Source of the DNA: Betaproteobacteria bacterium | GTDB taxonomy: Bacteria > Pseudomonadota > Gammaproteobacteria > Burkholderiales > Burkholderiaceae_C | NCBI GenBank assembly: GCA_025360705.1 | Contig: JANYBQ010000575.1 | Coordinates: forward strand, 1-35,727 | Length of the DNA: 35,727 nucleotides | Reading direction: 5' to 3' | Part shown: one piece after another, positions 9,321 through 17,765 of the stretch | Numbering within the stretch: position 1 is the stretch's first letter | Layout of the letters: the number at the start of each line of letters is the position of its first letter | Notes under the pieces: model-generated | The model's database searches: none | What the model was told of the DNA's origin: nothing | What the model saw: the letters and a program-made list of their open reading frames with translations, nothing else | Translations under genes and position numbers: made by a program

Positions 9321-10484
9321 TCAGGGGCTTATGTGAGCCGCTTGCGCACCGTGATTGAAATACACGAAGCTTGAATTCAATTCGCCGGGCGAGGCGCATC
9401 CGAGCTGGGCCAGTGAACTTGCCAATTCGCTTGTGAGTATTTCGATCACGCGGGGGCCGCCGGCAGCACCGCCCATAGCGGCGGCGGCAAAAAGAAATGG
9501 CCGGCCCAGCAATACGAAATTCGCGCCTAGCGCCAGCGCCTTGGCAATGTCTTCACCCGAGCGCACGCCGCTGTCGAGCAGCAGCGGATAGGCCGCCCCA
9601 ACTGCGGCCCGGATTTCCGGCAACACCTCGATCGGGGACACGGCGGACCCCAGCTGGCGGCCCCCGTGGTTGGAGACGGAGATGGCATCGACCCCCAAGC
9701 TTGTCATGCGTTTGGCGTCGCCCGGGTGCAGCACGCCCTTGACGATCAGCTTGCCCGGCCAGTTGTTCCTGATCGTGTCGAGCACCGCCCAGTCCAGGCT
9801 GGCACCCGCCATGTCCTTCAGCAGCCCGGCAAGCGACATCCGGTCCTGCGACGAAGATGCGGCGGCATCCAGGTTGGCCATGCGCGGGGACCCGGCGCGC
9901 AGGGTCTTCAGGCTCCATTGCGGGTGCAGCATAAATTCGGCCACCACCGACGGCGTGGGCCTGAACGGCAGGCTGAAGCGGTTGCGAAGATCGCGCAGCC
10001 TGTGTCCCGGGTTATTCGCATCCACGGTAACGATGAGCGTGTCGATTCCGGCGCTGCGAGCACGAGCCATCAGATTGGTGGAAATGCGCGGTTCGGTGCT
10101 GACATAGATTTGAAACCACGCGTTGCCACTGGCCAATTCGGCGACACGTTCAATCGAAATGCTGCCGGCCGTGGACAGCCCATAAGGAATATTCGCCGCA
10201 AGCGCCGCGCGTACCAGTTCCTCATCGGTGTCGGGCCATGCCAGGCGGCCCAAACCCATCGGCGCGACTCCAAAGGGCGCGCCATAACGGTGTCCCAAAA
10301 AATCGGTGTCCAGGCTCCTGTGGCTACCCAGGCTGAGCACTCTGGGCATAAGCCGGATGTGGCTCCATGCTTGCAGATTGCGCAGCACCGAAGTCTCGTC
10401 GCCGGCGCCGCCCTCGATAAAGTCGAAGATCGGCCGGGGCAACCTCGCCTTGGCGCGGCGTTGCAGGTCAGGTACGGTCAACAT
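9321..10484 (-). CDS. FMN-dependent alpha-hydroxy-acid dehydrogenase (lactate/mandelate dehydrogenase family)
   Basis: MLTVPDLQRRAKARLPRPIFDFIEGGAGDE, PMGLGRLAWPDTDEELVRAA, LGVDAISVSNHGGRQL, LLLDSGVRSGEDIAKALALGANFVLLGRPF. Confidence 0.93.
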   Translation of the reverse strand: MLTVPDLQRRAKARLPRPIFDFIEGGAGDETSVLRNLQAWSHIRLMPRVLSLGSHRSLDTDFLGHRYGAPFGVAPMGLGRLAWPDTDEELVRAALAANIPYGLSTAGSISIERVAELASGNAWFQIYVSTEPRISTNLMARARSAGIDTLIVTVDANNPGHRLRDLRNRFSLPFRPTPSVVAEFMLHPQWSLKTLRAGSPRMANLDAAASSSQDRMSLAGLLKDMAGASLDWAVLDTIRNNWPGKLIVKGVLHPGDAKRMTSLGVDAISVSNHGGRQLGSAVSPIEVLPEIRAAVGAAYPLLLDSGVRSGEDIAKALALGANFVLLGRPFLFAAAAMGGAAGGPRVIEILTSELASSLAQLGCASPGELNSSFVYFNHGAQAAHISP

Positions 10485-10487
10485 CGG

Positions 10488-11252
10488 TCAGATCCGGGAC
10501 AGGCCCAGGCCCATGCCGCCGTCGACGTCCAGAATCGCGCCGGTGGTCCATTCCGCGCATACCAGGTACTCCATGGCTTCGGCGATCTCGGTAGATGTGC
10601 CCACACGACCCAGTGGATGCGCCGATGCCACGGACGCGTAGAAGGCGCGTGCGCCGGCCTCGTCAAAGGCACCGGCGCGAACATTGATTTCCGTAGGGAC
10701 CGCGCCAGGGATCACGCAGTTCACCCTGACCCGTTTAGGCGCGAACTCCCCCGCCAGCACACGCGTAAGCACCTGCACGGCGCCCTTGGTAGCGGCATAG
10801 GGCGCACGACCTGGAAATGCGCAGCGCGTATGCACCGAGCCCACGAACATCACCGCACCCTGCGTCTTCTCCAGGTGCGGCAATGCCTGGCCCGTGAGCA
10901 GCATGGGGCCGATCACGTTGGAGCTGAAGATGCCTTCAAGGGCCTCTGCGCCAAAACTCTCCAGGTCGCCGTGCAGGATATTGCCGGCGTTGTTGATGAG
11001 CACGTCAAGCTTGCCTGCGCCATGCGACAGCGCGGCCTCCAGCATGCGGGCACGCCCGGTGCCGGACGTGACGTCGGACGCGGCGAAAGCGCATCGGGCG
11101 CCGATAGACGAAGCAACCCGCTTCAACGCGTCCTCCCGCCGGCCGGAGATCGTCACCCGCGCTCCTTTTGCCGCGAAATAACGTGCGCAGCCCTCTCCGA
11201 TGCCGGAACCTCCGCCGGTCACCAGCACCGACATTCCATTCAGTGAGCGCAT
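10488..11252 (-). CDS. Short-chain dehydrogenase/reductase
   Basis: VLVTGGGSGIGEGCARYF, NNAGN, YAATK, TTGAILDVDGGMGLG. Confidence 0.92.
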   Translation of the reverse strand: MRSLNGMSVLVTGGGSGIGEGCARYFAAKGARVTISGRREDALKRVASSIGARCAFAASDVTSGTGRARMLEAALSHGAGKLDVLINNAGNILHGDLESFGAEALEGIFSSNVIGPMLLTGQALPHLEKTQGAVMFVGSVHTRCAFPGRAPYAATKGAVQVLTRVLAGEFAPKRVRVNCVIPGAVPTEINVRAGAFDEAGARAFYASVASAHPLGRVGTSTEIAEAMEYLVCAEWTTGAILDVDGGMGLGLSRI

Positions 11253-11311
11253 TGCCGCCTTTCAGGGTTTGATTGATGCAGGCACCATCCCGTGTCTATC
11301 GGGTCCGGGCG

Positions 11312-12277
11312 TTACTCCGCTTTTATATCCGCGGCCTTGATCAGCGCGGTCCAGCGCACCGAGTCCTGTTCAAGGAAGGTCTTGAACGCCGACGCTGGTC
11401 CGCCCACCGGCACCATGCCCAGGCCGACCAGGCGTTCGCGCACTTCGGGCCTGGCCAGCGACTGGTCGATCGCGGTGTTCAGTCGCGCGACGACCGCAGG
11501 TGGCGTGCCGGCGGGCGCCACGATGCCGAACCACGCGCCGACGTTGTCGAAGCCGCTGATGCCGGCCTCGGTCACGGTAGGCACGTTGGGAAAGTCGGGA
11601 TGCCGTTTCGCCGCCGTGATGGCGAGCGGCTTGACGCGTTTGGCGGCTACAAATTCCTTCAGGCCGGCCATGGTGTAGAAGGTATAGGTGACGCGGCCCG
11701 ACATCACCTCGGCGATTGCCGGTGCTGCGCCGCGAAACGGGACATGGGTCATCTCGGTACCCGTGGTGTGCGCGAGCAGGGCTCCGGCCAGATGCGCAGG
11801 CCCTCCATTGCCGGCCGACGCGTAGGTGACGTGGCTGGTGCGCGCCATCTTCACGATGTCCTGAATCGAATTGGCCGGCGAGTCCTGCGCCACCACCAGC
11901 ACGGTCGGCAACACGGCGGTATGCGACACCGCCACGAAGTCCTTCAGGGGATCGGGCTTGGGCCGGTTCATCAAAATGGGATTGACGATGAACGTGGACG
12001 CGGTGGACAGCAGCGTGTAGCCGTCCGGCTCGGCCTGGGCCACGGCGTCGGTCGCTATCTGCCCACTGGCACCGGCGCGGTTTTCAACCACCACTTGCTG
12101 GCCCAGTGCAATCGACAAGTCCTGCGCCAGCACCCGTGTGTAGGTGTCAAGCGGACCGCCGGCGGCAAAACCGACCAGCAGCTTGATGGGTTTGGCAGGG
12201 TAGGCCTGCGACCAGGCGCTGGTACTGGCTATGCAGGATATGACCAGGGCAATCAGATTGCGGCGTGTGAATGTCAT
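11312..12277 (-). CDS. Bug/TctC-family tripartite tricarboxylate transporter substrate-binding protein
   Basis: MTFTRRNLIALVISCIASTSAWSQAYPAKPIKLLVGFAAGGPLDTYTRVLAQDLSIALGQQVVVENRAGASGQIATDAVAQAEPDGYT: classic Bug signature. Confidence 0.94.
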   Translation of the reverse strand: MTFTRRNLIALVISCIASTSAWSQAYPAKPIKLLVGFAAGGPLDTYTRVLAQDLSIALGQQVVVENRAGASGQIATDAVAQAEPDGYTLLSTASTFIVNPILMNRPKPDPLKDFVAVSHTAVLPTVLVVAQDSPANSIQDIVKMARTSHVTYASAGNGGPAHLAGALLAHTTGTEMTHVPFRGAAPAIAEVMSGRVTYTFYTMAGLKEFVAAKRVKPLAITAAKRHPDFPNVPTVTEAGISGFDNVGAWFGIVAPAGTPPAVVARLNTAIDQSLARPEVRERLVGLGMVPVGGPASAFKTFLEQDSVRWTALIKAADIKAE

Positions 12278-12328
12278 GGAGGATGCCTATAGAAAAGAGT
12301 TGTGGCTTGGGTTGACGCCAAGAAAGCG

Positions 12329-13027
12329 CTAACCAAGGTAGTGGGCGATCACCTGTTCGTCGGCGGCCAGTGTTTTGCTTTCGCCCTGCAGCACGATGCT
12401 GCCACGATCCAGCACATAGGTGCGTTGCGTGGCGGCCAGCGCGCGCCGGGCGTTTTGTTCCACCAGCACGATCGTAAGCCCCTCCCGATGCAGTGTCGCC
12501 AACACCGCGAATACCTGTTGGGTGATCAGGGGCGACAGGCCCAGGCTGGGCTCGTCGAGCAGCAACACCCGCGGGCTGCCCATCAACGCGCGGCCGATCG
12601 CCAGCATCTGTTGCTGGCCGCCCGACAAGGTGCCGGCGAGTTGTTGCAGGCGCTCGCGCAGGATCGGGAACAGCACCAGCACGCGCTCGAGGTCGTACCG
12701 CGCCGCCCGTAGCCCACGCGCCAGCAGGCCCAACAACAGGTTCTCGCGCACGCTCATTTCGGCCAGCACCTGCCGCCCTTCGGGCACCTGCAGCAAACCG
12801 GCGCGCGACACCCGATGTGGTGCACGCTGCGTGATGTCGCTGCCATCGAAGAGGATCTTGCCGCCGGTGGCGCGCACCACGCCGCTGAGGCAGTTGAGCA
12901 AGGTCGACTTGCCCGCGCCATTGGCACCGATGATCGCGATCATCTCGCCTTCGGCCACGCGCAGGTCGATGTCGCGCAGCGCCTCAATGCCGCGGTAGCC
13001 GGCACGTAACTGGCTAACTTCGAGCAT
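12329..13027 (-). CDS. HAAT-family ABC transporter ATP-binding protein, LivF-like (set C)
   Basis: MLEVSQLRAGYRGIEALRDIDLRVAEGEMIAIIGANGAGKSTLLNCLSG; LSGGQQQMLAIGRAL; LLLLDEPSLGLSP. Start trimmed to 13027. Confidence 0.92.
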   Translation of the reverse strand: MLEVSQLRAGYRGIEALRDIDLRVAEGEMIAIIGANGAGKSTLLNCLSGVVRATGGKILFDGSDITQRAPHRVSRAGLLQVPEGRQVLAEMSVRENLLLGLLARGLRAARYDLERVLVLFPILRERLQQLAGTLSGGQQQMLAIGRALMGSPRVLLLDEPSLGLSPLITQQVFAVLATLHREGLTIVLVEQNARRALAATQRTYVLDRGSIVLQGESKTLAADEQVIAHYLG

Positions 13028-13785
13028 CAGTCCGCTCCCATGTAGGCGGCGACCACGGCCGGGTCGCGCATCACCTGCTGGGGCGTGCCGTGGGCGATCA
13101 GACGCCCGCCGTCGAGCACGTGGACGTCGTGACACAACTCGGCCACGAAGCGGGTGTTGTGTTCTATCAGCAGCACCGCCATGCCGTCTTCGGATAACGA
13201 ACGGAAGATGATTCCGAGTTCGGCCGCCTCGACGTCGTTCATGCCGGCCACCGGCTCGTCCAGCAGCAGCACATCGGGCGCGCTGGCCACCGCCCGCATC
13301 ATCTCCACGCGCCGCTGGTGGCCGTAGGCCAGGCTGCCGGCGGCCAGTTCGGCAAAAGCCGTCATGCCAAAACGGGTCAGCAGGCCGCGCGCCCGTTCGC
13401 GCAACGCGCGCGTTTCCCGGCGTGAAGAAGGCAGACCCAGCAGATTGGCCAGCGCGGAGCTGCGCTCCAGCCGGTGAAATCCGATCATGACGTTCTCCAG
13501 CACCGACGCCTCGGCGAGTAGGCGGATGTTCTGGAAGGTGCGCGCCACGCCGCTGCGCGCCACTGCGTCGGCAGTGGCGGTGGCAATCGATTGGCCGTTC
13601 AAGCGGATGTCGCCGCTGGACAGGGCGAGTACACCCGTCACCAAGTTGACCAGCGTGCTCTTGCCCGAGCCGTTGGGCCCGATCAGCCCGGTGATGCGAC
13701 CCCCGGTGACGCTGAAACTCACGCCGTCCACGGCCTTGACGCCACCGAAGTTACGCCGTACATCGACCAGTTCGAGTGTTGCCAT
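13027..13785 (-). CDS. HAAT-family ABC transporter ATP-binding protein, LivG-like (set C)
   Basis: GPNGSGKSTLVNLVTG, ARTFQNIRLLAEASVLENVMIG, LLLDEPVAGMNDVEA. Confidence 0.93.
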   Translation of the reverse strand: MATLELVDVRRNFGGVKAVDGVSFSVTGGRITGLIGPNGSGKSTLVNLVTGVLALSSGDIRLNGQSIATATADAVARSGVARTFQNIRLLAEASVLENVMIGFHRLERSSALANLLGLPSSRRETRALRERARGLLTRFGMTAFAELAAGSLAYGHQRRVEMMRAVASAPDVLLLDEPVAGMNDVEAAELGIIFRSLSEDGMAVLLIEHNTRFVAELCHDVHVLDGGRLIAHGTPQQVMRDPAVVAAYMGAD

Positions 13786-13789
13786 GGCG

Positions 13790-14662
13790 TTAAACCTTTA
13801 TAGCCGCAGCCGCCGCCAGGCGTGCGCGGCGATGGCGGATGGCGGCGAACAGGGTATCGCCCGCGCCTTGCGGCAAAAACACCACGACCAGTATCAGAAT
13901 CACGCCGTTGACCATCGGCCGGTATTCAGCCAGCGGCCGGGCCAGCTCGGGCAACAGGGTCAGGATGGCGGCGCCGATCGCGGGGCCGAGCAGGGAACGC
14001 CGGCCGCCCAGAATAATCGCCGTCAGGGACGACACCATGAACGCAAAACCGAACTGGGTCGGTTGCACGCTGTAGGCATACAGACTCTGCAGGCCGCCAA
14101 ACAGGCCACCAATGGCACCGCTGAGTACAAAGGCCAGTGCGTGGTTCCTGCGCGCTGAAACGCCCAGGCTGGCGGCGACCATTTCGTCCTGGCGCAAGGC
14201 GTCGAAACTGCGGCCCAGCCCGGAGCTGCTGATGGCATGCACCAGGTAGCCAACTGCCAGTACGGCGACCAGCAGTTGAGGGGTGCCAACCAGCTTGGGC
14301 AGGCTGTTCAAACCCACGGCGCCGCCAGTCAGCGGCTCGGCATACAAGGCCAGCGACACGATGACCTCCACCAGGCCCAGTGTGGCGATGGCCTGATACA
14401 CGCCGCGCAGGTGCGCCAGCGGCACCGACACCAGCCATCCCGCCAGCGCACCAATCGCCAGTGCAGCTGCAATGGCCACCAACGTCGGCACGCCGGCGTG
14501 TATGACCATCAGCGCACAGGCATAGGCACCCAAGGCCGCGAATGCCGCGGTTGCAAGCGAAAAGACGCCGCAGCGCAGAACGATCTGCTGGCTGTACGCA
14601 AAACCCAGCGCCAGCAGGAAAAAGTCGAACACCGGCTGGTTAGCACGCAGGAAATCCATCAT
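13790..14662 (-). CDS. HAAT-family ABC transporter permease, LivM-like (set C)
   Basis: FAYSQQIVLRCGVFSLATAAFAALGAYACAL; hydrophobic; overlaps LivH stop by 4 nt. Confidence 0.9.
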   Translation of the reverse strand: MMDFLRANQPVFDFFLLALGFAYSQQIVLRCGVFSLATAAFAALGAYACALMVIHAGVPTLVAIAAALAIGALAGWLVSVPLAHLRGVYQAIATLGLVEVIVSLALYAEPLTGGAVGLNSLPKLVGTPQLLVAVLAVGYLVHAISSSGLGRSFDALRQDEMVAASLGVSARRNHALAFVLSGAIGGLFGGLQSLYAYSVQPTQFGFAFMVSSLTAIILGGRRSLLGPAIGAAILTLLPELARPLAEYRPMVNGVILILVVVFLPQGAGDTLFAAIRHRRARLAAAAAIKV

Positions 14663-15555
14663 TGCCGGCCCATTCCGGCGGGAACCGTAGCTCCGCCAAA
14701 CAGGCCGTTGGGCCAGAACAGCAACACCACGAACAGGGTGCTGAAAATCAGGGTATCGGACAACCCGGCGGGCAGATAGGCCACCGTCATGGTCTGCAAT
14801 ATGCCGAGCAGCAGGCTGGCGGCAACCGCGCCGGGAAGATTGCCCAGACCGCCCAGCACCACCACTACAAATGCCTTGAGCATGTAGGGTTCACCCATCA
14901 GAAAATGCACCGAGTTGAACGACAGGCCGATCAACACACCCGCCAGTCCGGCCATGCTGCCGGCGATAAAGAAGGTCTGGAAATAGACCGCGCGCGCACT
15001 CACGCCCAGCAGCGCCGCGGCGCGTTCGTTGATAGCTACCGCACGTATCTGGCGACCGAATGAGGTGCGTTGCAGATACAGCACCAACCCGGCCAGCAGC
15101 AGCGCTACCAGCAGCACGATGGCGATCTGCAGCAACGAGATGCGCAGGCCCCAGGCGCGAAAGAACTCCACTGGAAAAATCCCGAACGGGAAGCTCAGCA
15201 CTTTGGTGTCCGACATGCGCTGTGCCAGGCTGGCCAATATCAGATCCACACCGATGGAAATCACGATGGCACCGAATTCCGAGTCGGCATGGCTGCGCCG
15301 GCGCAGGGGCTGGAAGCCCAGCACGTCAATAAGTACCGAGATCAATCCACAAGCAAGCATTGCCAGCAACAACGCGACCCAGAACGGCAACCCGCTGACC
15401 ACCGCGTAATAGGCGATGAACGCGCCGGACATGAAGACACCGCCATGCGCCAGGTTCAACACCTTCTGCACCCCGAAAATCAGGTTGAAACCGAGCGCGA
15501 ACAACGCATAGATCGCGCCCGACACCAGGCCGTTCAGGATTTGTTGCCCAAGCAT
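14659..15555 (-). CDS. HAAT-family ABC transporter permease, LivH-like (set C)
   Basis: MLGQQILNGLVSGAIYALFALGFNLIFGVQKVLNLAHGGVFMSGAF; LivH signature. Confidence 0.93.
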   Translation of the reverse strand: MLGQQILNGLVSGAIYALFALGFNLIFGVQKVLNLAHGGVFMSGAFIAYYAVVSGLPFWVALLLAMLACGLISVLIDVLGFQPLRRRSHADSEFGAIVISIGVDLILASLAQRMSDTKVLSFPFGIFPVEFFRAWGLRISLLQIAIVLLVALLLAGLVLYLQRTSFGRQIRAVAINERAAALLGVSARAVYFQTFFIAGSMAGLAGVLIGLSFNSVHFLMGEPYMLKAFVVVVLGGLGNLPGAVAASLLLGILQTMTVAYLPAGLSDTLIFSTLFVVLLFWPNGLFGGATVPAGMGRQ

Positions 15556-15587
15556 GGCGGTGGTCTATCCCAAAGCCACGTCAGCGC

Positions 15588-16793
15588 TTACGGTGCCAGC
15601 ACGAACTTGCCGTTTTGCACTGTCAGCACATTCATGCCCACATGCGGAACACGGTCGGCGTCCACTGCGTAAGTGCCTTGCCCGACCACAACCTTGATGT
15701 CTTTGGCTTTAGACATCGCGGCGCGTACCGCCTCGCGGCTCGGGTTGGGTCCAGCGGCCTTGAGCACGGCAGCCGCGACACGCATGCCGCCATAACCCAC
15801 CGCCGCCCAGTTGTCGGCTTCGGTGTTGTACTTGGCTTTGAAAGCGGCAGCGAAGGCTCGGCCAAAGTCGTCGGCGCCGCCCGGCACCCAGTCGCCGATC
15901 AGGTACACGCCTTCGACCGCCTTGCCTCCGCGTTCCGCGAACTGCGGAGATGCGAGCGAGTTGTGCCCCATGATCTTGACCTTGGAGTCGAGGCCGGCCT
16001 GACGCAGCTGGATCACGATATTGGCCGATTGCGGGGCCGCGGCGGAGATGAAAACACAGTCCTGGTTGCCGCCTGCTACCTTGGTGGCAAGCGCGGCGAA
16101 GTCGGAGTCGCTGCCCTTGATCGACTCGACCGCGCCAATCGTCACGCCCTTGGCCTTGACGGCGGTCTCGAAGGTCTTTTGCAGCGTCACATAAGCCTCG
16201 ACGTCGCTGATGCCGATCACAGTGCAGTTCTTGACCTTGAGTTTGTCAGCCGCGTAGTTGGCGATGTAGGGAATCGTGACCGAGGCGGGCTGTGTCAGGA
16301 TGCCGGACCACGGGCCGGCCTTGAGCACATCGGTCGAATTGGTGGTGGTCATCAACGGCAGCTTCAGGTCGTTGGCTGCATTGGCCGAAGCCGTGGCCAG
16401 CGCGCCGCTGGTAGGGCCCATGATGAGCAGGATGCTCGGGTCAGCGGCATAACGCGTCAGCAGCGGCAAGGTCTGCGTGCGGTCGTTGGCGTCGTCGGCC
16501 ACGATCACCTTCAGGCTATTGCCAGGGCCCATTTCTCCTTTACGGTTGATTTCCTCGGCCGCCAGCACCATGCCGTCCTTGACCGGCGAACCGATGAACG
16601 CGGCGCCCCCGGTCAGGGACTGCAGCACCACTACCGTGTATTCGGTTGCCGCGGCCATGCAGCTTGCGCCGGCCAGCAGGCTCAGCGCCAGCCATTGGCG
16701 CAACGGCTTGCGCGGTGGATAGCGCGACACCAGGCTCACGTGCGCGGATGCGGACGGTTGTGCCGCGGGAATCGGGAATCTAGAGCACTGCAT
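15588..16793 (-). CDS. ABC transporter amino-acid/amide-type substrate-binding protein (set C)
   Basis: From MQCSRFPIP (SD-like AGGAG upstream): hydrophobic leader WLALSLLAGASCMAAATEY, then LTGGAAFIGSPVKDGMVLAAEEINRKG. Confidence 0.9.
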   Translation of the reverse strand: MQCSRFPIPAAQPSASAHVSLVSRYPPRKPLRQWLALSLLAGASCMAAATEYTVVVLQSLTGGAAFIGSPVKDGMVLAAEEINRKGEMGPGNSLKVIVADDANDRTQTLPLLTRYAADPSILLIMGPTSGALATASANAANDLKLPLMTTTNSTDVLKAGPWSGILTQPASVTIPYIANYAADKLKVKNCTVIGISDVEAYVTLQKTFETAVKAKGVTIGAVESIKGSDSDFAALATKVAGGNQDCVFISAAAPQSANIVIQLRQAGLDSKVKIMGHNSLASPQFAERGGKAVEGVYLIGDWVPGGADDFGRAFAAAFKAKYNTEADNWAAVGYGGMRVAAAVLKAAGPNPSREAVRAAMSKAKDIKVVVGQGTYAVDADRVPHVGMNVLTVQNGKFVLAP

Positions 16794-16883
16794 GAGTAAG
16801 TCTCCTGTTGGGGTGAAAAAGGAAAAAAGGGTGTGCACACAATTGCGCGCCAGCGTATCGGTAGTCAGGCTGGTAGTGGGAAA

Positions 16884-17765
16884 TCATCCTTCGACTTCCA
16901 GTGGGCTGGCATCGGCTGCCACGGGACGCGGACCGCTGGCGCCAAACGGATAGACACCGCAACCCAGGCGCTGCGAGATGGCACGTGCCGCGTCGTGGAG
17001 CGCGTCGACCAACGCGGCCTCGTCCTCGGACGCTACATGGTGCGACGGAAACGCGAGCCCGAGCGCACCGACGATCCGCTGTCCTTCCTTGAACAACGGT
17101 ACCGACACCACGCCCAGGCCCAGCGAAGTCTCGTTGCGCTGGATGCTATAGCCGTCGCGGCGCACGGCCGCCACGAGTTTTTCGAGGGTGGCGCGGTCGC
17201 GTATCGTGTCTTTGGTGATTGGCGGTACCGGCAGGTCGAGCAGGTGTTCAGTGTGTTCGGCATCCAGGTAAGCCATCAGTACCCGCCCGGCTGAAGAAGC
17301 GCCGATAGGTACGCTGCTGGCGGAGCGCCAGCCGGTGTCCATGAACATCGGGCCTTCCAGGCCGATCAGATAAAGCGACTGGTCGCCGTCGGGGACCGAC
17401 AGCCGCACGCTGTGCCCGGTGCGGATCAGCAGTTCCCGCATAACCGGCGTGGCGGCCTGGCACAGGCTGTCATAGGTAGTAAAACGCGAACCCAGCACAT
17501 AACAGCGCTGGCCCACCGAATAGGCGCGGGTCGCCGGGTTTTGCACCACCAGGCCACTGTCCACCAGCGCGCTGAGTATCTTGGACACCTGGCTCTTGGA
17601 CAGGTCGCAGCGCTGCGCCAGCTCGGTGACACCGAAGTCGCGCTGGTTCTGTTCGAATTCCAGCAACACGCGCAAGCCGGTGCGTAACGACTTCATGGGC
17701 TCGTCGGCGGCAACCGGAGGCGCGCCGTCGAATACTGGCCTGGGACGCAACGCCGCCATATTCAT
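16884..17765 (-). CDS. IclR-family transcriptional regulator
   Basis: HTH FGVTELAQRCDLSKSQVSKILSALVDSGLVVQNPATRAYSVGQRCYVLG followed by IclR-type ligand domain (GHSVRLSVPDGDQSLYLIGLEG, YSIQRNETSLGLGVVSVPLF). Confidence 0.93.
   Translation of the reverse strand: MNMAALRPRPVFDGAPPVAADEPMKSLRTGLRVLLEFEQNQRDFGVTELAQRCDLSKSQVSKILSALVDSGLVVQNPATRAYSVGQRCYVLGSRFTTYDSLCQAATPVMRELLIRTGHSVRLSVPDGDQSLYLIGLEGPMFMDTGWRSASSVPIGASSAGRVLMAYLDAEHTEHLLDLPVPPITKDTIRDRATLEKLVAAVRRDGYSIQRNETSLGLGVVSVPLFKEGQRIVGALGLAFPSHHVASEDEAALVDALHDAARAISQRLGCGVYPFGASGPRPVAADASPLEVEG

Noticed and set aside
9666-11246. 526-aa plus-strand ORF
   Set aside because: Antisense across two well-supported genes (FMN dehydrogenase and SDR); no recognisable domain.
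15615-16799. 394-aa plus-strand ORF
   Set aside because: Antisense shadow of the set C binding protein gene.
16831-16840. Perfect 10-bp palindrome GTGTGCACAC between IclR and the set C binding protein
   Set aside because: Short palindrome, single copy, no further promoter context; could be an operator but cannot be supported.
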